Positions 51,777 to 62,461 of a DNA stretch of 64,000 bases are shown one piece after another; the first letter of the stretch is position 1; every line of letters starts with the position of its first letter. The notes beneath the pieces were generated by a model. The model saw only the letters and a list, made by a program, of their open reading frames with translations. It did not search any database and was not told the origin of the DNA. The DNA lies in assembly GCF_001640025.1 (NCBI RefSeq), contig NC_031672.1, forward strand, positions 2,666,001 to 2,730,000, in the 5' to 3' direction. A program made the translations under genes and the position numbers. The stretch comes from Sugiyamaella lignohabitans. Its lineage: Eukaryota; Ascomycota; Dipodascomycetes; Dipodascales; Trichomonascaceae.

Positions 51777-54700
51777 ATGTATGCTACTGGTGTGTCTACT
51801 CCACAGAGTGCTGCATCATTGCGACCTTTGATGCTCTCGCACGGCGACATTGAGCACACTCTGTTGGTTCCAACTTCTTTGTATTTGAACTGTTCACAAT
51901 TAAGAGACCAGTATTTGGCCACTCTGCCACCTCCTACTGAGGGAAACGCCGGTGATGATGAACCTGCTTCGTCAACTGAGCTTTTGGCCGACTTTTTGGG
52001 ATTCACTTCTACTTTGGTCGACGAAGAGCCTGGTCCTTATGATGACGTTTTAGCACTTGTTTTGACCGAGTTCGAGTCACGTTATTTGCAAGGAAACGAT
52101 GTACACGCTGTTGCTGCTGCTCTTCAAACCGCTGGCAGCGAAGGTGAGGCTTCTGGCACCACTGTTGAGAAGATCAAGAAGGTTGTCAAGTCGTACTACT
52201 CTGCTCGTTTGGCTGCCAACAGACCCATTAAGTCTCACGACTCTGCTCTTTTGCGCGCTGCCGGCGATGACAGGGCTACTTTGCACGCCATTTTCGGTGG
52301 CCAAGGCAACACTGAAGACTACTTTGAAGAGCTTCGTGATATTTATAATGTTTACAACGGAACTATCAGCGACTTTATTGAATTGGTTGCTGACAAGTTA
52401 TTGCAATTGTCTAGAGAGCACTCTGATGCTAACAAGATTTACACCAAGGGCTTGGATATCTTGAGATGGTTGAATCACCCCGAGACTACTCCCGATAACG
52501 ACTATTTAATTTCTGCTCCCATCTCTGTTCCTGTTATCGGAGTTATCCAGCTTGCTCATTATGCCATTACCTGTAGAGTTCTTGGCAAGACCCCTGGTGA
52601 GTTCCGTGAGTACCTTTCTGGTGCTACCGGTCATTCTCAAGGTCTCGTTACTGCTGTCACTATTGCCTCATCTGACTCTTGGGAGTCTTTCTTTGATTCC
52701 GCTTTAAAGGCTATGACTATTTTCTTCTACATTGGTTTAAGATGTCAACAGCAATACCCTCACACTTCTTTGCCTCCTTCTGTTTTGGAGGACTCTGTTG
52801 CTGAGGGTGAAGGAAAGCCTTCCCCTATGCTTTCCGTTCGTGATTTGTCTCAAGAACAATTGCAAAAGTTTGTTGATATTACCAACCAACATTTGCCCAA
52901 GGAGAAGCACATTGTCATCTCTCTTATCAACGGTGCCAGAAACATGGTTGTTACTGGTCCTCCTCAATCCTTGTACGGTCTTAACCTCACTCTTCGTAAG
53001 GCCAAGGCTCCCACTGGCTTGAACCAAGGCCGTGTTCCTCACAGTCAAAGAAAGCTTCGTTTCTCTAACAGATTCTTGCCTATTACTTCGCCATTCCACT
53101 CTCCTTTGTTGACTGATGCCACTGACATCATTGTTTCTGACTTGAAGTCTGCTGGTGTTGAGTTCACTGCCTCTGGTTTGGCCATTCCTGTATACGACAC
53201 ATACGATGGATCTGACTTCAGATCTTCGCAATCCTCGATTGTTGCTCGTGTTATTGAACTCATTACTCACTTGCCAGTTAACTGGGAGATTGCCACCAAG
53301 TTTTCTTCTACACACATTCTTGATTTCGGTCCTGGTGGTCTTTCTGGTTTGGGTCTCCTTACTCACCGTAACAAGGACGGTACCGGTGTTCGTGTTATCC
53401 TTGCCGGTGTTTTGGATGGTTCTGCCTCTCAAGAAGAATTCGGTTACAAGCAAGAGCTGTTTGACAGAGAAGAGGGTGCTGTCCGTGTTGCCCTTGACTG
53501 GGTCAAGGAATTCTCCCCCAAGCTTATCAAGACCAAGAGCGGTGTTACATATGTTGATACTAAGTTCTCGAGACTGCTTGGAAGACCTCCTCTCATGGTT
53601 CCTGGTATGACACCTACCACTGTTCGTCCCGAGTTTGTTGCTGCCACTCTCAACGCTGGTTATCACATTGAGTTGGGTGGTGGTGGTTACTTCATGCCCA
53701 GCATGCTTACTGCTGCTCTTGAGAAAATTAAGAATGCTACTAAGCCTGGTGTTGGTATCACTCTTAACGTTCTGTACGTTAACCCAGTCATGCTTCAGTG
53801 GTGTATTCCTCTTATTGAGAACCTCCGTAAGGATGGTTTCCCTATTGAAGGTTTGACTATTGGTGCTGGTGTTCCATCTCTGGATGTTGCCAACGAGTAC
53901 ATTCGCAACTTGGGCTTGAAGCACATCTCATTCAAGCCTGGTACTGTGGAGTCCATTGCTACTGCTGTCAGCATTGCTGCTGCCAACCCTAGCTTCCCAG
54001 TTATTATTCAATGGACTGGTGGTCGTGGTGGTGGACACCACTCGTTTGAGGACTTCCACGCTCCCGTTCTTCAAATGTACTCTAAGATCAGACGCCAACC
54101 TAATATCATCCTTGTTGGTGGTTCTGGTTTCGGTAGTGCTGAGGATACTTACCCATACTTGACTGGTGAGTGGTCTACTAAGTTCAACTATCCTCCCATG
54201 CCATTTGACGGTTTCTTGTTGGGTTCCAGAGTCATGGTTGCTAAGGAGACTTTCACTTCCCCTGATGCTAAGAAGGCTATTGTCAATGCCCCTGGTGTCG
54301 CTGATAAGGACTGGGAGAAGACTTACAAGGGTGCCACTGGTGGTATCATCACTGTTAACTCTGAGATGGGTGAACCCATCCATAAGTTGGCTACTCGTGG
54401 TGTTTTGTTCTGGCACGAGCTTGATAACATGATCTTCAGCCTGCCTAAGAATAAGAGAGTTGAGGTTCTTGCTTCTAAGCGTGATTATATTATCAAGCGT
54501 CTTAATGACGATTTCCAAAAGACCTGGTTCGGTCGTGACTTTAGCGGCAAGGTCGTTGATTTGGAAGATATGACTTACGGTGAAGTCGTTTCTCGTTGTA
54601 TCGATTTGCTCTTTGTCAAGAAGGAGAAGAGATGGATTGATACCACTCTCCGTAACTTTACTGGTGATTTCATTAGACGTTTGGAAGAGCGTTTCACCAC

Positions 54701-57700
54701 TGAGAGCGGTAAGCTTTCTGTCTTGCAATCATACAGCCAACTTGACGAGCCTTTTGGTACTTTGGACAGAGTTCTCGAAGCTTACCCCGAAGCCAAGACT
54801 CAAATCATCAATGCTCAAGACAAGGACTACTTCTTGCTGCTTTGTCGTAGACCCACTCAAAAGCCTGTTCCTTTCATCCCTGCTCTTGATGACAACTTCG
54901 AATTTTACTTCAAGAAGGATTCTCTTTGGCAATCTGAGGATTTGGCTGCTGTCGTTGGTGAAGATGTCGGCCGTACCTGTATTCTTCACGGTCCTGTTGC
55001 TGCCAAATTCTCCGCCAAGATTGATGAGCCCATTCAAGATATCTTGGACGGAATCCACAATGGTCACATTGAGAAACTTCTTAGCGACTTCTATGGTGGT
55101 GATGCCTCCAAGGTTCCTGTCATTGAATCGTTCGGTGGCCAACCTCCTAAGGGCGAGTCTGACATTGAGTTCACCTATTCAGGTGTGACTGTTCTTCACG
55201 AGGGTGACAATGTTGTTTACAAGATTGATGCCAATGCTAGTGACTCTGCATTCCCATCTCTTGAAGAGTGGATTAATCTTGTTGCTGGTGAAACTTATTC
55301 TTGGAGATACTCTTTGTTGTCTGCCAACATTGTTGTCCAAGGAACTAAGCATCAACCTAACCCTCTTAAGCAAGTCTTGGCTCCTGTTAGAGGTCTCAAG
55401 GTCGAGATTACTGATGTTAGCAAGCCTGATTCTACTGCCATCAAGGTCTACGAGCCTATCAATGGCAAATTGACCAAGGTTGTCGAGATCTCCAAATCTA
55501 GCAAGGATGTCATCAAGGTTCACTTGATTGAACACAGAACCTACGAGAAGAAACCTGTCGCCATGGAGCTTCTTTATACCTACCAACCTGAGCTCGGTTA
55601 CGCTCCTATTCAAGAAGTCATGGAAGGCAGAAACCAAAGAGTTAAGGATTTCTACTGGAAGGTCTGGTTCGGTTCTAACGAAAAGACTCCTATTGACCTT
55701 GATGTCACTAAGCCTTGGGATGGTGATTCTGTCACTGTTGAAGGTAAAGCTATTGCAGACTTTGTTCACGCTGTTGGAAACAATGGTGAGGCCTTCGTTG
55801 AGAGACCTAACAAGGTCACTTATGCCCCCATGGACTTCGCCATTGTCACTGGTTGGAAGGCCATTATCAAGGCCATCTTCCCCAATGTCATTGACGGTGA
55901 TATCTTGAAGCTTGTCCACCTTTCCAATGGTTTCAAGATGTTCACTGGTGCTGAGCCATTGAAGAAGGGAGATGTTGTTTCTACAACTGCCAGCCTTAAG
56001 TCTGTCACCATCCAACCTTCTGGTAAGGTTGTTGAGGTTTCAGGAATTCTTACTAGAGAGGGCAAGCCTATTATGGAAGTCACTTCTCAATTCTTGTACA
56101 GAGGTTCTTTTGACGACTACAAGAACTGCTTCCAACGCAAGGATGAGACTCCTGTTGAAATTCATCTCAAGTCTCCTAAGGATGTTGCTGTGTTGTGCTC
56201 CAAGGAATGGTTTGAGCTTGACGACTCTTCTATTGATCTTTTGGGCAAGTCTTTGACTTTCAGAACCCAATCTTTCGTTAGATTTAAGAACGCTACTGTG
56301 TTTAGCACTGTCGAGACCACTGGTCAAGTTCTTCTCGAGTTGCCTACCAAGGAGGTCATTCAAATTGGTACCGTGAACTACGAGGCTGGCGAGTCTTATG
56401 GTAACCCAGTCATTGACTACTTGCAAAGAAATGGTCAAGTTGTTGAGCAACCTGTTCAATTTGAGAACGCCATCCCTCTTAATGCTGGAACTGTTTTGGC
56501 TTCCAGAGCTCCATCTTCCAATGAGCCTTATGCCAACGTTTCTGGTGACTACAACCCTATTCACGTCTCCAGAGTTTTTGCTCAGTACGTCAACTTGCCT
56601 GGTACCATCACCCACGGCATGTACTCTTCTGCTGCTGTTAGATCTTTGGTCGAAACTTGGGCCGCTGCTAACAATGTTAGCCGTGTTCGTGCCTTCAACT
56701 GTTCGTTTGTTGGTATGGTCCTTCCTAATGACGATATTGAGACCAAGTTGGAGCACATTGGTATGATTAACGGTAGAAAGATTATCAAGGTCGAAAGTTT
56801 CAAGAGAGAGACCAACGAGCCCGTATTGGTGGGTGAAGCTGAGGTTGAGCAACCTATCTCTTCTTATGTCTTCACTGGTCAAGGTTCTCAAGAACAAGGT
56901 ATGGGTATGGATCTTTACGAGTCCAGCGAAGTTGCACGCAAGGTCTGGGATAGAGCCGATATTCACTTCTTGAACAATTATGGTTTCTCTATCATCAACA
57001 TTGTCAAGAACAATCCCAAGGAGTTGACTGTCCACTTCGGAGGATCTCGTGGTAAGGCTATTCGTGAGAATTATATTTCCATGATGTTCGAAACTGTCGA
57101 TGAAAACGGACAGATTAAGAGCGAGAAGATCTTCAAGTCAATCACTGAAGATACTGATTTCTACACTTTCAAGTCACCAACTGGTTTGCTTTCAGCTACC
57201 CAATTCACACAACCTGCTCTTACCTTGATGGAGAAGGCCAGTTTTGAAGACATGAAGTCCAAGGGTTTGATTGACTCCAGTAGTTCTTTCGCTGGTCACT
57301 CCCTTGGTGAGTATTCTGCTCTTGCGTCTCTTGGTGATGTTATGCCAATTGAGAGTTTGGTTGATGTTGTTTTCTATAGAGGTATGACCATGCAAGTGGC
57401 TGTTCCTCGTGACTCTGCTGGCAGATCGAATTACGGTATGGTTGCTGTTAACCCATCAAGAGTTTCTCCTACTTTCAACGATGCTGCATTGAGATTTGTT
57501 GTTGACCACATTTCTCAACAGACCAAGTGGTTATTGGAGATTGTTAACTACAACGTTGAAAACCAGCAATACGTCGCTGCTGGTGATTTGCGTGCTCTTG
57601 ACACCCTTACCAATGTTCTCAACTTCTTGAAGATTCACAAGATTAACATTGACAAACTCCTTGAGACCATCCCTGTTGAAGAAGTCAAGCAGCATTTGAC

Positions 57701-58034
57701 TGAAATTGTTGACGAGGTTGCCAAGAAGAGTACTGCTAAGCCTCAGCCCATTGATTTGGAGAGAGGTTTTGCTGTCATCCCACTTAAGGGCATCAGTGTT
57801 CCATTCCACAGTTCATACTTGAGAAGCGGTGTCAAGCCTTTCAAGAACTTCCTTATCAAGAAGGTTCCTCAATCAGCTGTCAAGCCTGCAAGTCTGATCA
57901 ACAAGTATATTCCTAACTTGACTGCCAAGCCATTCAAGATTACCAAGGAATACTTCCAAGAGGTTTATGACTTGACTGGAAGTGAAAAGATTAAGAATGT
58001 ATTGGACAACTGGGAGAGCTATGAGAGTTCATAA
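51777..58034 (+). CDS. FAS1: Fatty acid synthase beta subunit
   Basis: Fas1 is the beta chain of the cytosolic type I fatty acid synthase, which makes long-chain acyl-CoA with Fas2. The 2085-residue protein has the fungal order: acetyltransferase ([12 protein letters not shown], Ser287), enoyl reductase ([34 protein letters not shown]), dehydratase (YARVSGD-like [15 protein letters not shown] with [11 protein letters not shown]) and malonyl/palmitoyl transferase ([26 protein letters not shown], Ser1842). It is uninterrupted and close to S. cerevisiae Fas1 throughout. Codon use is strongly biased (GTT, GCT, GCC, AAG, CTT), unlike its neighbours, as expected for a highly expressed gene. That bias leaves long spurious antisense frames. 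A 5'UTR intron may end three bases before the start. Confidence 0.98.
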   Translation: MYATGVSTPQSAASLRPLMLSHGDIEHTLLVPTSLYLNCSQLRDQYLATLPPPTEGNAGDDEPASSTELLADFLGFTSTLVDEEPGPYDDVLALVLTEFESRYLQGNDVHAVAAALQTAGSEGEASGTTVEKIKKVVKSYYSARLAANRPIKSHDSALLRAAGDDRATLHAIFGGQGNTEDYFEELRDIYNVYNGTISDFIELVADKLLQLSREHSDANKIYTKGLDILRWLNHPETTPDNDYLISAPISVPVIGVIQLAHYAITCRVLGKTPGEFREYLSGATGHSQGLVTAVTIASSDSWESFFDSALKAMTIFFYIGLRCQQQYPHTSLPPSVLEDSVAEGEGKPSPMLSVRDLSQEQLQKFVDITNQHLPKEKHIVISLINGARNMVVTGPPQSLYGLNLTLRKAKAPTGLNQGRVPHSQRKLRFSNRFLPITSPFHSPLLTDATDIIVSDLKSAGVEFTASGLAIPVYDTYDGSDFRSSQSSIVARVIELITHLPVNWEIATKFSSTHILDFGPGGLSGLGLLTHRNKDGTGVRVILAGVLDGSASQEEFGYKQELFDREEGAVRVALDWVKEFSPKLIKTKSGVTYVDTKFSRLLGRPPLMVPGMTPTTVRPEFVAATLNAGYHIELGGGGYFMPSMLTAALEKIKNATKPGVGITLNVLYVNPVMLQWCIPLIENLRKDGFPIEGLTIGAGVPSLDVANEYIRNLGLKHISFKPGTVESIATAVSIAAANPSFPVIIQWTGGRGGGHHSFEDFHAPVLQMYSKIRRQPNIILVGGSGFGSAEDTYPYLTGEWSTKFNYPPMPFDGFLLGSRVMVAKETFTSPDAKKAIVNAPGVADKDWEKTYKGATGGIITVNSEMGEPIHKLATRGVLFWHELDNMIFSLPKNKRVEVLASKRDYIIKRLNDDFQKTWFGRDFSGKVVDLEDMTYGEVVSRCIDLLFVKKEKRWIDTTLRNFTGDFIRRLEERFTTESGKLSVLQSYSQLDEPFGTLDRVLEAYPEAKTQIINAQDKDYFLLLCRRPTQKPVPFIPALDDNFEFYFKKDSLWQSEDLAAVVGEDVGRTCILHGPVAAKFSAKIDEPIQDILDGIHNGHIEKLLSDFYGGDASKVPVIESFGGQPPKGESDIEFTYSGVTVLHEGDNVVYKIDANASDSAFPSLEEWINLVAGETYSWRYSLLSANIVVQGTKHQPNPLKQVLAPVRGLKVEITDVSKPDSTAIKVYEPINGKLTKVVEISKSSKDVIKVHLIEHRTYEKKPVAMELLYTYQPELGYAPIQEVMEGRNQRVKDFYWKVWFGSNEKTPIDLDVTKPWDGDSVTVEGKAIADFVHAVGNNGEAFVERPNKVTYAPMDFAIVTGWKAIIKAIFPNVIDGDILKLVHLSNGFKMFTGAEPLKKGDVVSTTASLKSVTIQPSGKVVEVSGILTREGKPIMEVTSQFLYRGSFDDYKNCFQRKDETPVEIHLKSPKDVAVLCSKEWFELDDSSIDLLGKSLTFRTQSFVRFKNATVFSTVETTGQVLLELPTKEVIQIGTVNYEAGESYGNPVIDYLQRNGQVVEQPVQFENAIPLNAGTVLASRAPSSNEPYANVSGDYNPIHVSRVFAQYVNLPGTITHGMYSSAAVRSLVETWAAANNVSRVRAFNCSFVGMVLPNDDIETKLEHIGMINGRKIIKVESFKRETNEPVLVGEAEVEQPISSYVFTGQGSQEQGMGMDLYESSEVARKVWDRADIHFLNNYGFSIINIVKNNPKELTVHFGGSRGKAIRENYISMMFETVDENGQIKSEKIFKSITEDTDFYTFKSPTGLLSATQFTQPALTLMEKASFEDMKSKGLIDSSSSFAGHSLGEYSALASLGDVMPIESLVDVVFYRGMTMQVAVPRDSAGRSNYGMVAVNPSRVSPTFNDAALRFVVDHISQQTKWLLEIVNYNVENQQYVAAGDLRALDTLTNVLNFLKIHKINIDKLLETIPVEEVKQHLTEIVDEVAKKSTAKPQPIDLERGFAVIPLKGISVPFHSSYLRSGVKPFKNFLIKKVPQSAVKPASLINKYIPNLTAKPFKITKEYFQEVYDLTGSEKIKNVLDNWESYESS

Positions 58035-58177
58035 AATATTTTGTTTTGTGTTTGATTTAATTAATATTTGTAATTTGTTATATTTTTGAAGTTTATTATT
58101 AAATAAATAGAGTTAATAAATACCATGCTATATGCTATATGCTTTAGCTTACAAGGACTATAGTAACAGCCAACATT

Positions 58178-58909
58178 TTAACGGGTATGCTTTATATGTA
58201 CAGACATGTCGTAAAATGCCGTCATCCAGTTCGCATTTTTAAGCGGGAAATTTGGGATTTGCTCAATTGCCCAGTTACTGTCTTTATCTCCTTCAACCAA
58301 TTGTTTTGAAATGCTTCTTACAAATGCAATATCTTTTGTTGATTCTTCACCTTCGTCGATTACTCTAGTATCAAAGGTGAGCAGATCGTTTCCAAGGATA
58401 ACTCCTCGTGGAAGGGAATCAACGGCTTTTAAGACCCTTTCCGTTAATATATGTGGGGCATGAGGCATATAGTATAACCACTCTGTCATGTCAGGAATGC
58501 CATCACCAGGGGTGACCTCCTCCACCACGTCAAACCCATAAAGTTTGAGGAGATCAAGATCCTTTGATTCAAAAACTGGATCCCATGCTGTGACATCTTT
58601 GGCTGCAAGCTTAAAATGATCTAATAAAATAATTAATAACGCAAGCTGGTATTGGCAATGTATACCAGTAGTGCTTGTGGGCGAACCCAAAGCCAAACAT
58701 CGAATATATTTAACCGAATCACCGGGTATTGCTCCGAGAGCTTTCAACAATGCTGCATAATAAGGTGAATTTTTGATCACTGTTTGCAAGTTATCGATAA
58801 TATTCTTATAATCTTCGGCTGACTTTTCTTTCCATAGATTCTTGCTATTTCGATTCTTTCTTCGAGATATAGGTCTCTCTATGAGTTTGAATCCAGGTTC
58901 ACTGCTCAT
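58178..58909 (-). CDS. BER1: SRR1-like domain protein (Ber1)
   Basis: SRR1-like proteins are a conserved eukaryotic family; in yeast, Ber1 has been linked to microtubule-related processes and in plants SRR1 to the clock. The biochemical role is unsettled. The 243-residue protein has the SRR1 core: IRCLALGSPTSTTGIHCQYQ, LALLIILLDHFKL, AWDPVFESKDLDLLKLYGF and TEWLYYMPHAP followed by VILGNDLLTFD. The start is ATG 58909. It is divergent from CSE4 across 234 bases and convergent with FAS1. Confidence 0.82.
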   Translation of the reverse strand: MSSEPGFKLIERPISRRKNRNSKNLWKEKSAEDYKNIIDNLQTVIKNSPYYAALLKALGAIPGDSVKYIRCLALGSPTSTTGIHCQYQLALLIILLDHFKLAAKDVTAWDPVFESKDLDLLKLYGFDVVEEVTPGDGIPDMTEWLYYMPHAPHILTERVLKAVDSLPRGVILGNDLLTFDTRVIDEGEESTKDIAFVRSISKQLVEGDKDSNWAIEQIPNFPLKNANWMTAFYDMSVHIKHTR

Positions 58910-59143
58910 AATTGAAAGATTTCTATATAACTGATCTCAGAATCTTTGCAGCTGATTTTTCACTTCGCAGCTTTGTGAAAGGCACGGCTTGACGTGACGC
59001 GACTTTCAATTTAAAGATGCATATCTTATCTTTAAGCCGTGATTTTCCTCATAGTGAACTTTTGAGGGTCATCTGTACTTTTTTTTTCCTTTTACAAATT
59101 TTACAGTACTATACACTTAGGCTGGTAGTATAGGACAATAATT

Positions 59144-59563
59144 ATGGCCAGACCTAGTACGGTCACCGTTGGTAACAAGAGAGCCCGTAAAAGCATTGGA
59201 CCTCAATCGTACCCAGTAACAGCTGGCGACCCGATTCCTGTTGGAAGGAAAAAGAGGTACCGACCAGGAACCAAGGCGTTGAGAGAGATACGGAAATACC
59301 AAAAGACAACAGACTTACTTATAAGAAAACTGCCATTTGCAAGATTGGTGAGAGAAATAGTTGGTGACTATTTAGGGTTTGACAATCAGTTACGATGGCA
59401 GTCAGTTGCTATCCTGGCATTACAAGAGGCTACTGAAGCATTTTTAGTCCATTTATTCGAGGATACAAACCTTTGTGCTATACATGCAAAGCGAGTCACT
59501 ATAATGCAAAAAGACATTCAATTGGCAAGGAGAATCCGTGGTGCTTGGGGTGGGCTCGGCTAG
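59144..59563 (+). CDS. CSE4: Centromeric histone H3 variant (CENP-A)
   Basis: CENP-A replaces H3 in centromeric nucleosomes and founds the kinetochore. The 139-residue protein has the histone fold with [34 protein letters not shown] and [17 protein letters not shown]. It differs from canonical H3 as CENP-A should. Loop 1 is longer and carries Trp ([13 protein letters not shown]), helix 2 has [16 protein letters not shown], and the C terminus extends past RRIRG to AWGGLG. The N-terminal tail is short (about 40 residues) and lacks the H3 ARTKQTARKS start. An ACGCGA motif at 58997-59002 lies about 145 bases upstream. A replication-type H3 is not in the window. Confidence 0.9.
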   Translation: MARPSTVTVGNKRARKSIGPQSYPVTAGDPIPVGRKKRYRPGTKALREIRKYQKTTDLLIRKLPFARLVREIVGDYLGFDNQLRWQSVAILALQEATEAFLVHLFEDTNLCAIHAKRVTIMQKDIQLARRIRGAWGGLG

Positions 59564-59786
59564 ACGATATCCTTAACAACAAAACCTATTTATTGACAAT
59601 CCATTTTGTTACTTCATTTGTATTTTATTTAATTAATTTAATTTATTTGCTTTCATAAGAAATCTCTATGTAAGTGTTCAGAGATGTATACGAGACCATT
59701 GCGTTGGCTTGGCAAGCACTCTCATACTATAAAAGACAATTTCATAATTTCATTAACTATATGTTGAACTCAGCATCCTGGATCCT

Positions 59787-61226
59787 TCAAGGCAGAGGTT
59801 CAGATGAGCTACTGAGTCTATTCAAATGCAGGTAAACATCGGTTCCGTAACCCTCCATAGAGATAAGTTTGAGGTCACCTCCAAAATAGCGCGAATAGAG
59901 TCTCGAAATTGGTAAACCATATCCAAAGCCAGCCAAAGGTGCTTTAAAATCGGATTTGGACAGATCAAGATCAAGATGCGGGGTATTCTTCGCAGTTGTG
60001 TACATGTATGTCCAAACATATGGCACTTCACTCCGAGGGATACCACCACCCTCATCGGAAATCTTGATTGTAATGTCTTGTTGTCCTTGAGCAACAATGA
60101 CTTTAACGGGAGGATAACTATCAGAATCAACACCATATAGTTCAACAACAGCACGAAGAGAGTTCTTGACTACCTCAAAAATCATATGACTAAGATGGCC
60201 AGGTACGTACATGAAGCTGATATCAGGGTTACAGACGATATCAACTTGTGGTGCTTCATACAGACCATACCAATCTTCACAAATGAATCGTGCATTGTCA
60301 ACTGCACTTTGAGCAATATCGCGGATATTTGTATCAGTACAAATTATACCCACATAATCTGGTCTAATACCTCGATCCAGATTCAATGCAATATGTTGAC
60401 CAATAAGCATACGAATTCCAATACGTGACATATAGAATCTATCAAGGAAAGTCTGTAGAGAATAGTCCACATCAATGTTTGGTCGTGATTCCTTCCACTC
60501 TAGAACACCCTGGGCCACAGTGGATACAACACCATCGTGACGAGTCTTAATTTTTTGCAGAGCTTTTGTAACTTGTTCGTTATAATTTTCAATTTCAATT
60601 GGCCATTGCACAATGTTAGGGTCTACACTAGCAAAGTACCTTCTGTGACCATGAGATGTTTTGATATCTTCCTGGAATCCTTCTGCTTTCCAGTCTTCAA
60701 GCGATGGGTTGATCTGACCCTGTTGACCGGGTTCCGATTTTAATGCCATAACACTCTTTCCTTTTGATTTTCCATTGCCATTACCATTTCCATGTCCGTT
60801 ACTTTCACCATTATTGCTCAGAGGTAAAACCATCTTAATATTTTCTTTACCCTGATGATGATATAAAGCATCTTTTATTTCCTTACTCAGTTTTGGAATG
60901 GGTATGGCAGTCAGTTCCTCAAACGACTGTGAGTACCAATCTCTTACTCTCTGAATAGATGGCATTTCACTAAGCCCATTTGGTAATGCTTCTAAATCCT
61001 TCACACGATGAGCAAGCCGGATCGGTAGCTCTTCAACAATAAATTGTGAGGCACGAAACAGATTACCAGCTGATGGGTTATCTCCAAACTGTACCATTTG
61101 CCTCAGACTAACTCCAGTTGCAGGAAATTGGGCATAATGTGAGATTTTTTTCACCATCTCAGGCGTGAGTCGCCAACCAGATGTCGAACCGGCTTTGTAA
61201 AACCGTAACAATTGAGATGGCTTCAT
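59787..61226 (-). CDS. Mitochondrial pyruvate dehydrogenase kinase
   Basis: PDH kinases phosphorylate and inactivate the E1-alpha subunit of pyruvate dehydrogenase in the mitochondrial matrix. The 479-residue protein has the N-terminal helical domain (LTPEMVKKISHYAQFPATGVSLRQ split by prediction, LPIRLAHRVKDLEALP, FLDRFYMSRIGIRMLIGQH). The GHKL ATPase domain follows: N-box FEVVKNSLRAVVE, G1 ISDEGGGIPRSEV, G2 GFGYGLPISRLYSRYFGG and EGYGTDVYLHLNRL. An insertion near residues 135-165 with an NGxGN repeat and a KSKGKS stretch lengthens it beyond the usual 400 or so. S. cerevisiae has two (Pkp1, Pkp2) and I cannot assign this one. Convergent with CSE4. Confidence 0.92.
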   Translation of the reverse strand: MKPSQLLRFYKAGSTSGWRLTPEMVKKISHYAQFPATGVSLRQMVQFGDNPSAGNLFRASQFIVEELPIRLAHRVKDLEALPNGLSEMPSIQRVRDWYSQSFEELTAIPIPKLSKEIKDALYHHQGKENIKMVLPLSNNGESNGHGNGNGNGKSKGKSVMALKSEPGQQGQINPSLEDWKAEGFQEDIKTSHGHRRYFASVDPNIVQWPIEIENYNEQVTKALQKIKTRHDGVVSTVAQGVLEWKESRPNIDVDYSLQTFLDRFYMSRIGIRMLIGQHIALNLDRGIRPDYVGIICTDTNIRDIAQSAVDNARFICEDWYGLYEAPQVDIVCNPDISFMYVPGHLSHMIFEVVKNSLRAVVELYGVDSDSYPPVKVIVAQGQQDITIKISDEGGGIPRSEVPYVWTYMYTTAKNTPHLDLDLSKSDFKAPLAGFGYGLPISRLYSRYFGGDLKLISMEGYGTDVYLHLNRLSSSSEPLP

Positions 61227-62461
61227 TTAGATCTTTTCAACGTAACAAGTCTAGGTTTCTTTCAAGTTCTGGTATGATAAAAGACCTTTTCAATCCCTGG
61301 AAATTCAATGCGATATTTTCAATCAAGTATGGTCGCTAACGTAGCCGAAATCAGATTGGTTACAAATAAAACTTAGTTGATATTCACTCTGTAGATTTAG
61401 ACGAAGAAATACAATAATTGGGAAACAGCTTTCTAATCAATCTATCCTGAATAAAAACACTAAAAAAACCAGTCTATTACGATCAAACCAAGTTTAATAG
61501 TTTTTCTAAAATATTTAGCAATGAAGATAAACAGAATTAAGCTGTCAATCCAAATGACTCTTCTCAGTTAGAAAGTGTGATGATGCTTTGATGCGTTAGA
61601 TGTGTGGGGTGATAAGATAGGCCACTAATCTCCCGAACAAGTGAATTATCTCGGCACTCGGTCAAATATTCCAGAATCGAGGGTACACCTTAGAACACAC
61701 AATACAACAAGTATAGGAACCAAAGAAGAAGAAGAAGGAATGATGGTGGAATGACAAATTCAGTTTTTATATATAGTTGTACCACGAAAAAGAGTAAGGT
61801 TTCTCAGTGAAGAAATGATCTGATTTGTGGGGTAGGAAAGAGTGATGGGCCTCGAAAATACATCGGGCAGAAGGCTCAATCAGTTATCCTCGTGACTCAT
61901 ATAACGAGGTAAAACTCGGTGGCCCATCGCCAATTTGACTACTATGCATATCAGACATTTAGTTGCCGACTACGGCTGATTCTCGGTCCTTCTCCCAACT
62001 GCACCACGGCCTTATTGACCGAGGTGCGGAAAAACTCTGCTAGTTACAGGCCTTTTCGGGCATTCGGCCATGTGACAGAGAGTATCGTTTAGTGATATGC
62101 AGGGATGGACCCTGTAACATATCGTGGACCCTGACAGCACGGCCACTTGGTTCGCGTAGCTATAACTGAGATATGCACACTAACATCCAGGGTTCAACGA
62201 CATATCAACACTCTAGGTGAGATTGCTCCTTCGTTAAGTTCAAGTCGTGATATTGGGATGGGGGAGTGAAACATTGGCGCTCTAGAGACTAATGGAACAA
62301 CTTCTAGACGTGAATTCTTTAGTATTTATGGGTGCATTTAAAACATCTCCTCTAATATAACTGAACCATTTATATATAAATCTAACACACTGGCTGGCTC
62401 CAGAAAGATCCAGTATTAAAATATAATAAAATGCATAGATTTATACAAACTCTTTATATAT
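61227..62461. other. 1.2-kb spacer PDH kinase / PEX1
   Basis: The region upstream of the PDH kinase and downstream of PEX1. It contains a TATATATAGTTG stretch near 61770 and TATATATAAATC near 62370. No gene, tRNA or repeat is recognised. Confidence 0.45.

Noticed and set aside
52737..57035. Chain of long antisense frames through FAS1
   Set aside because: They follow from the extreme codon bias of FAS1, which avoids sense codons that read as stops on the other strand. None resembles a known protein.
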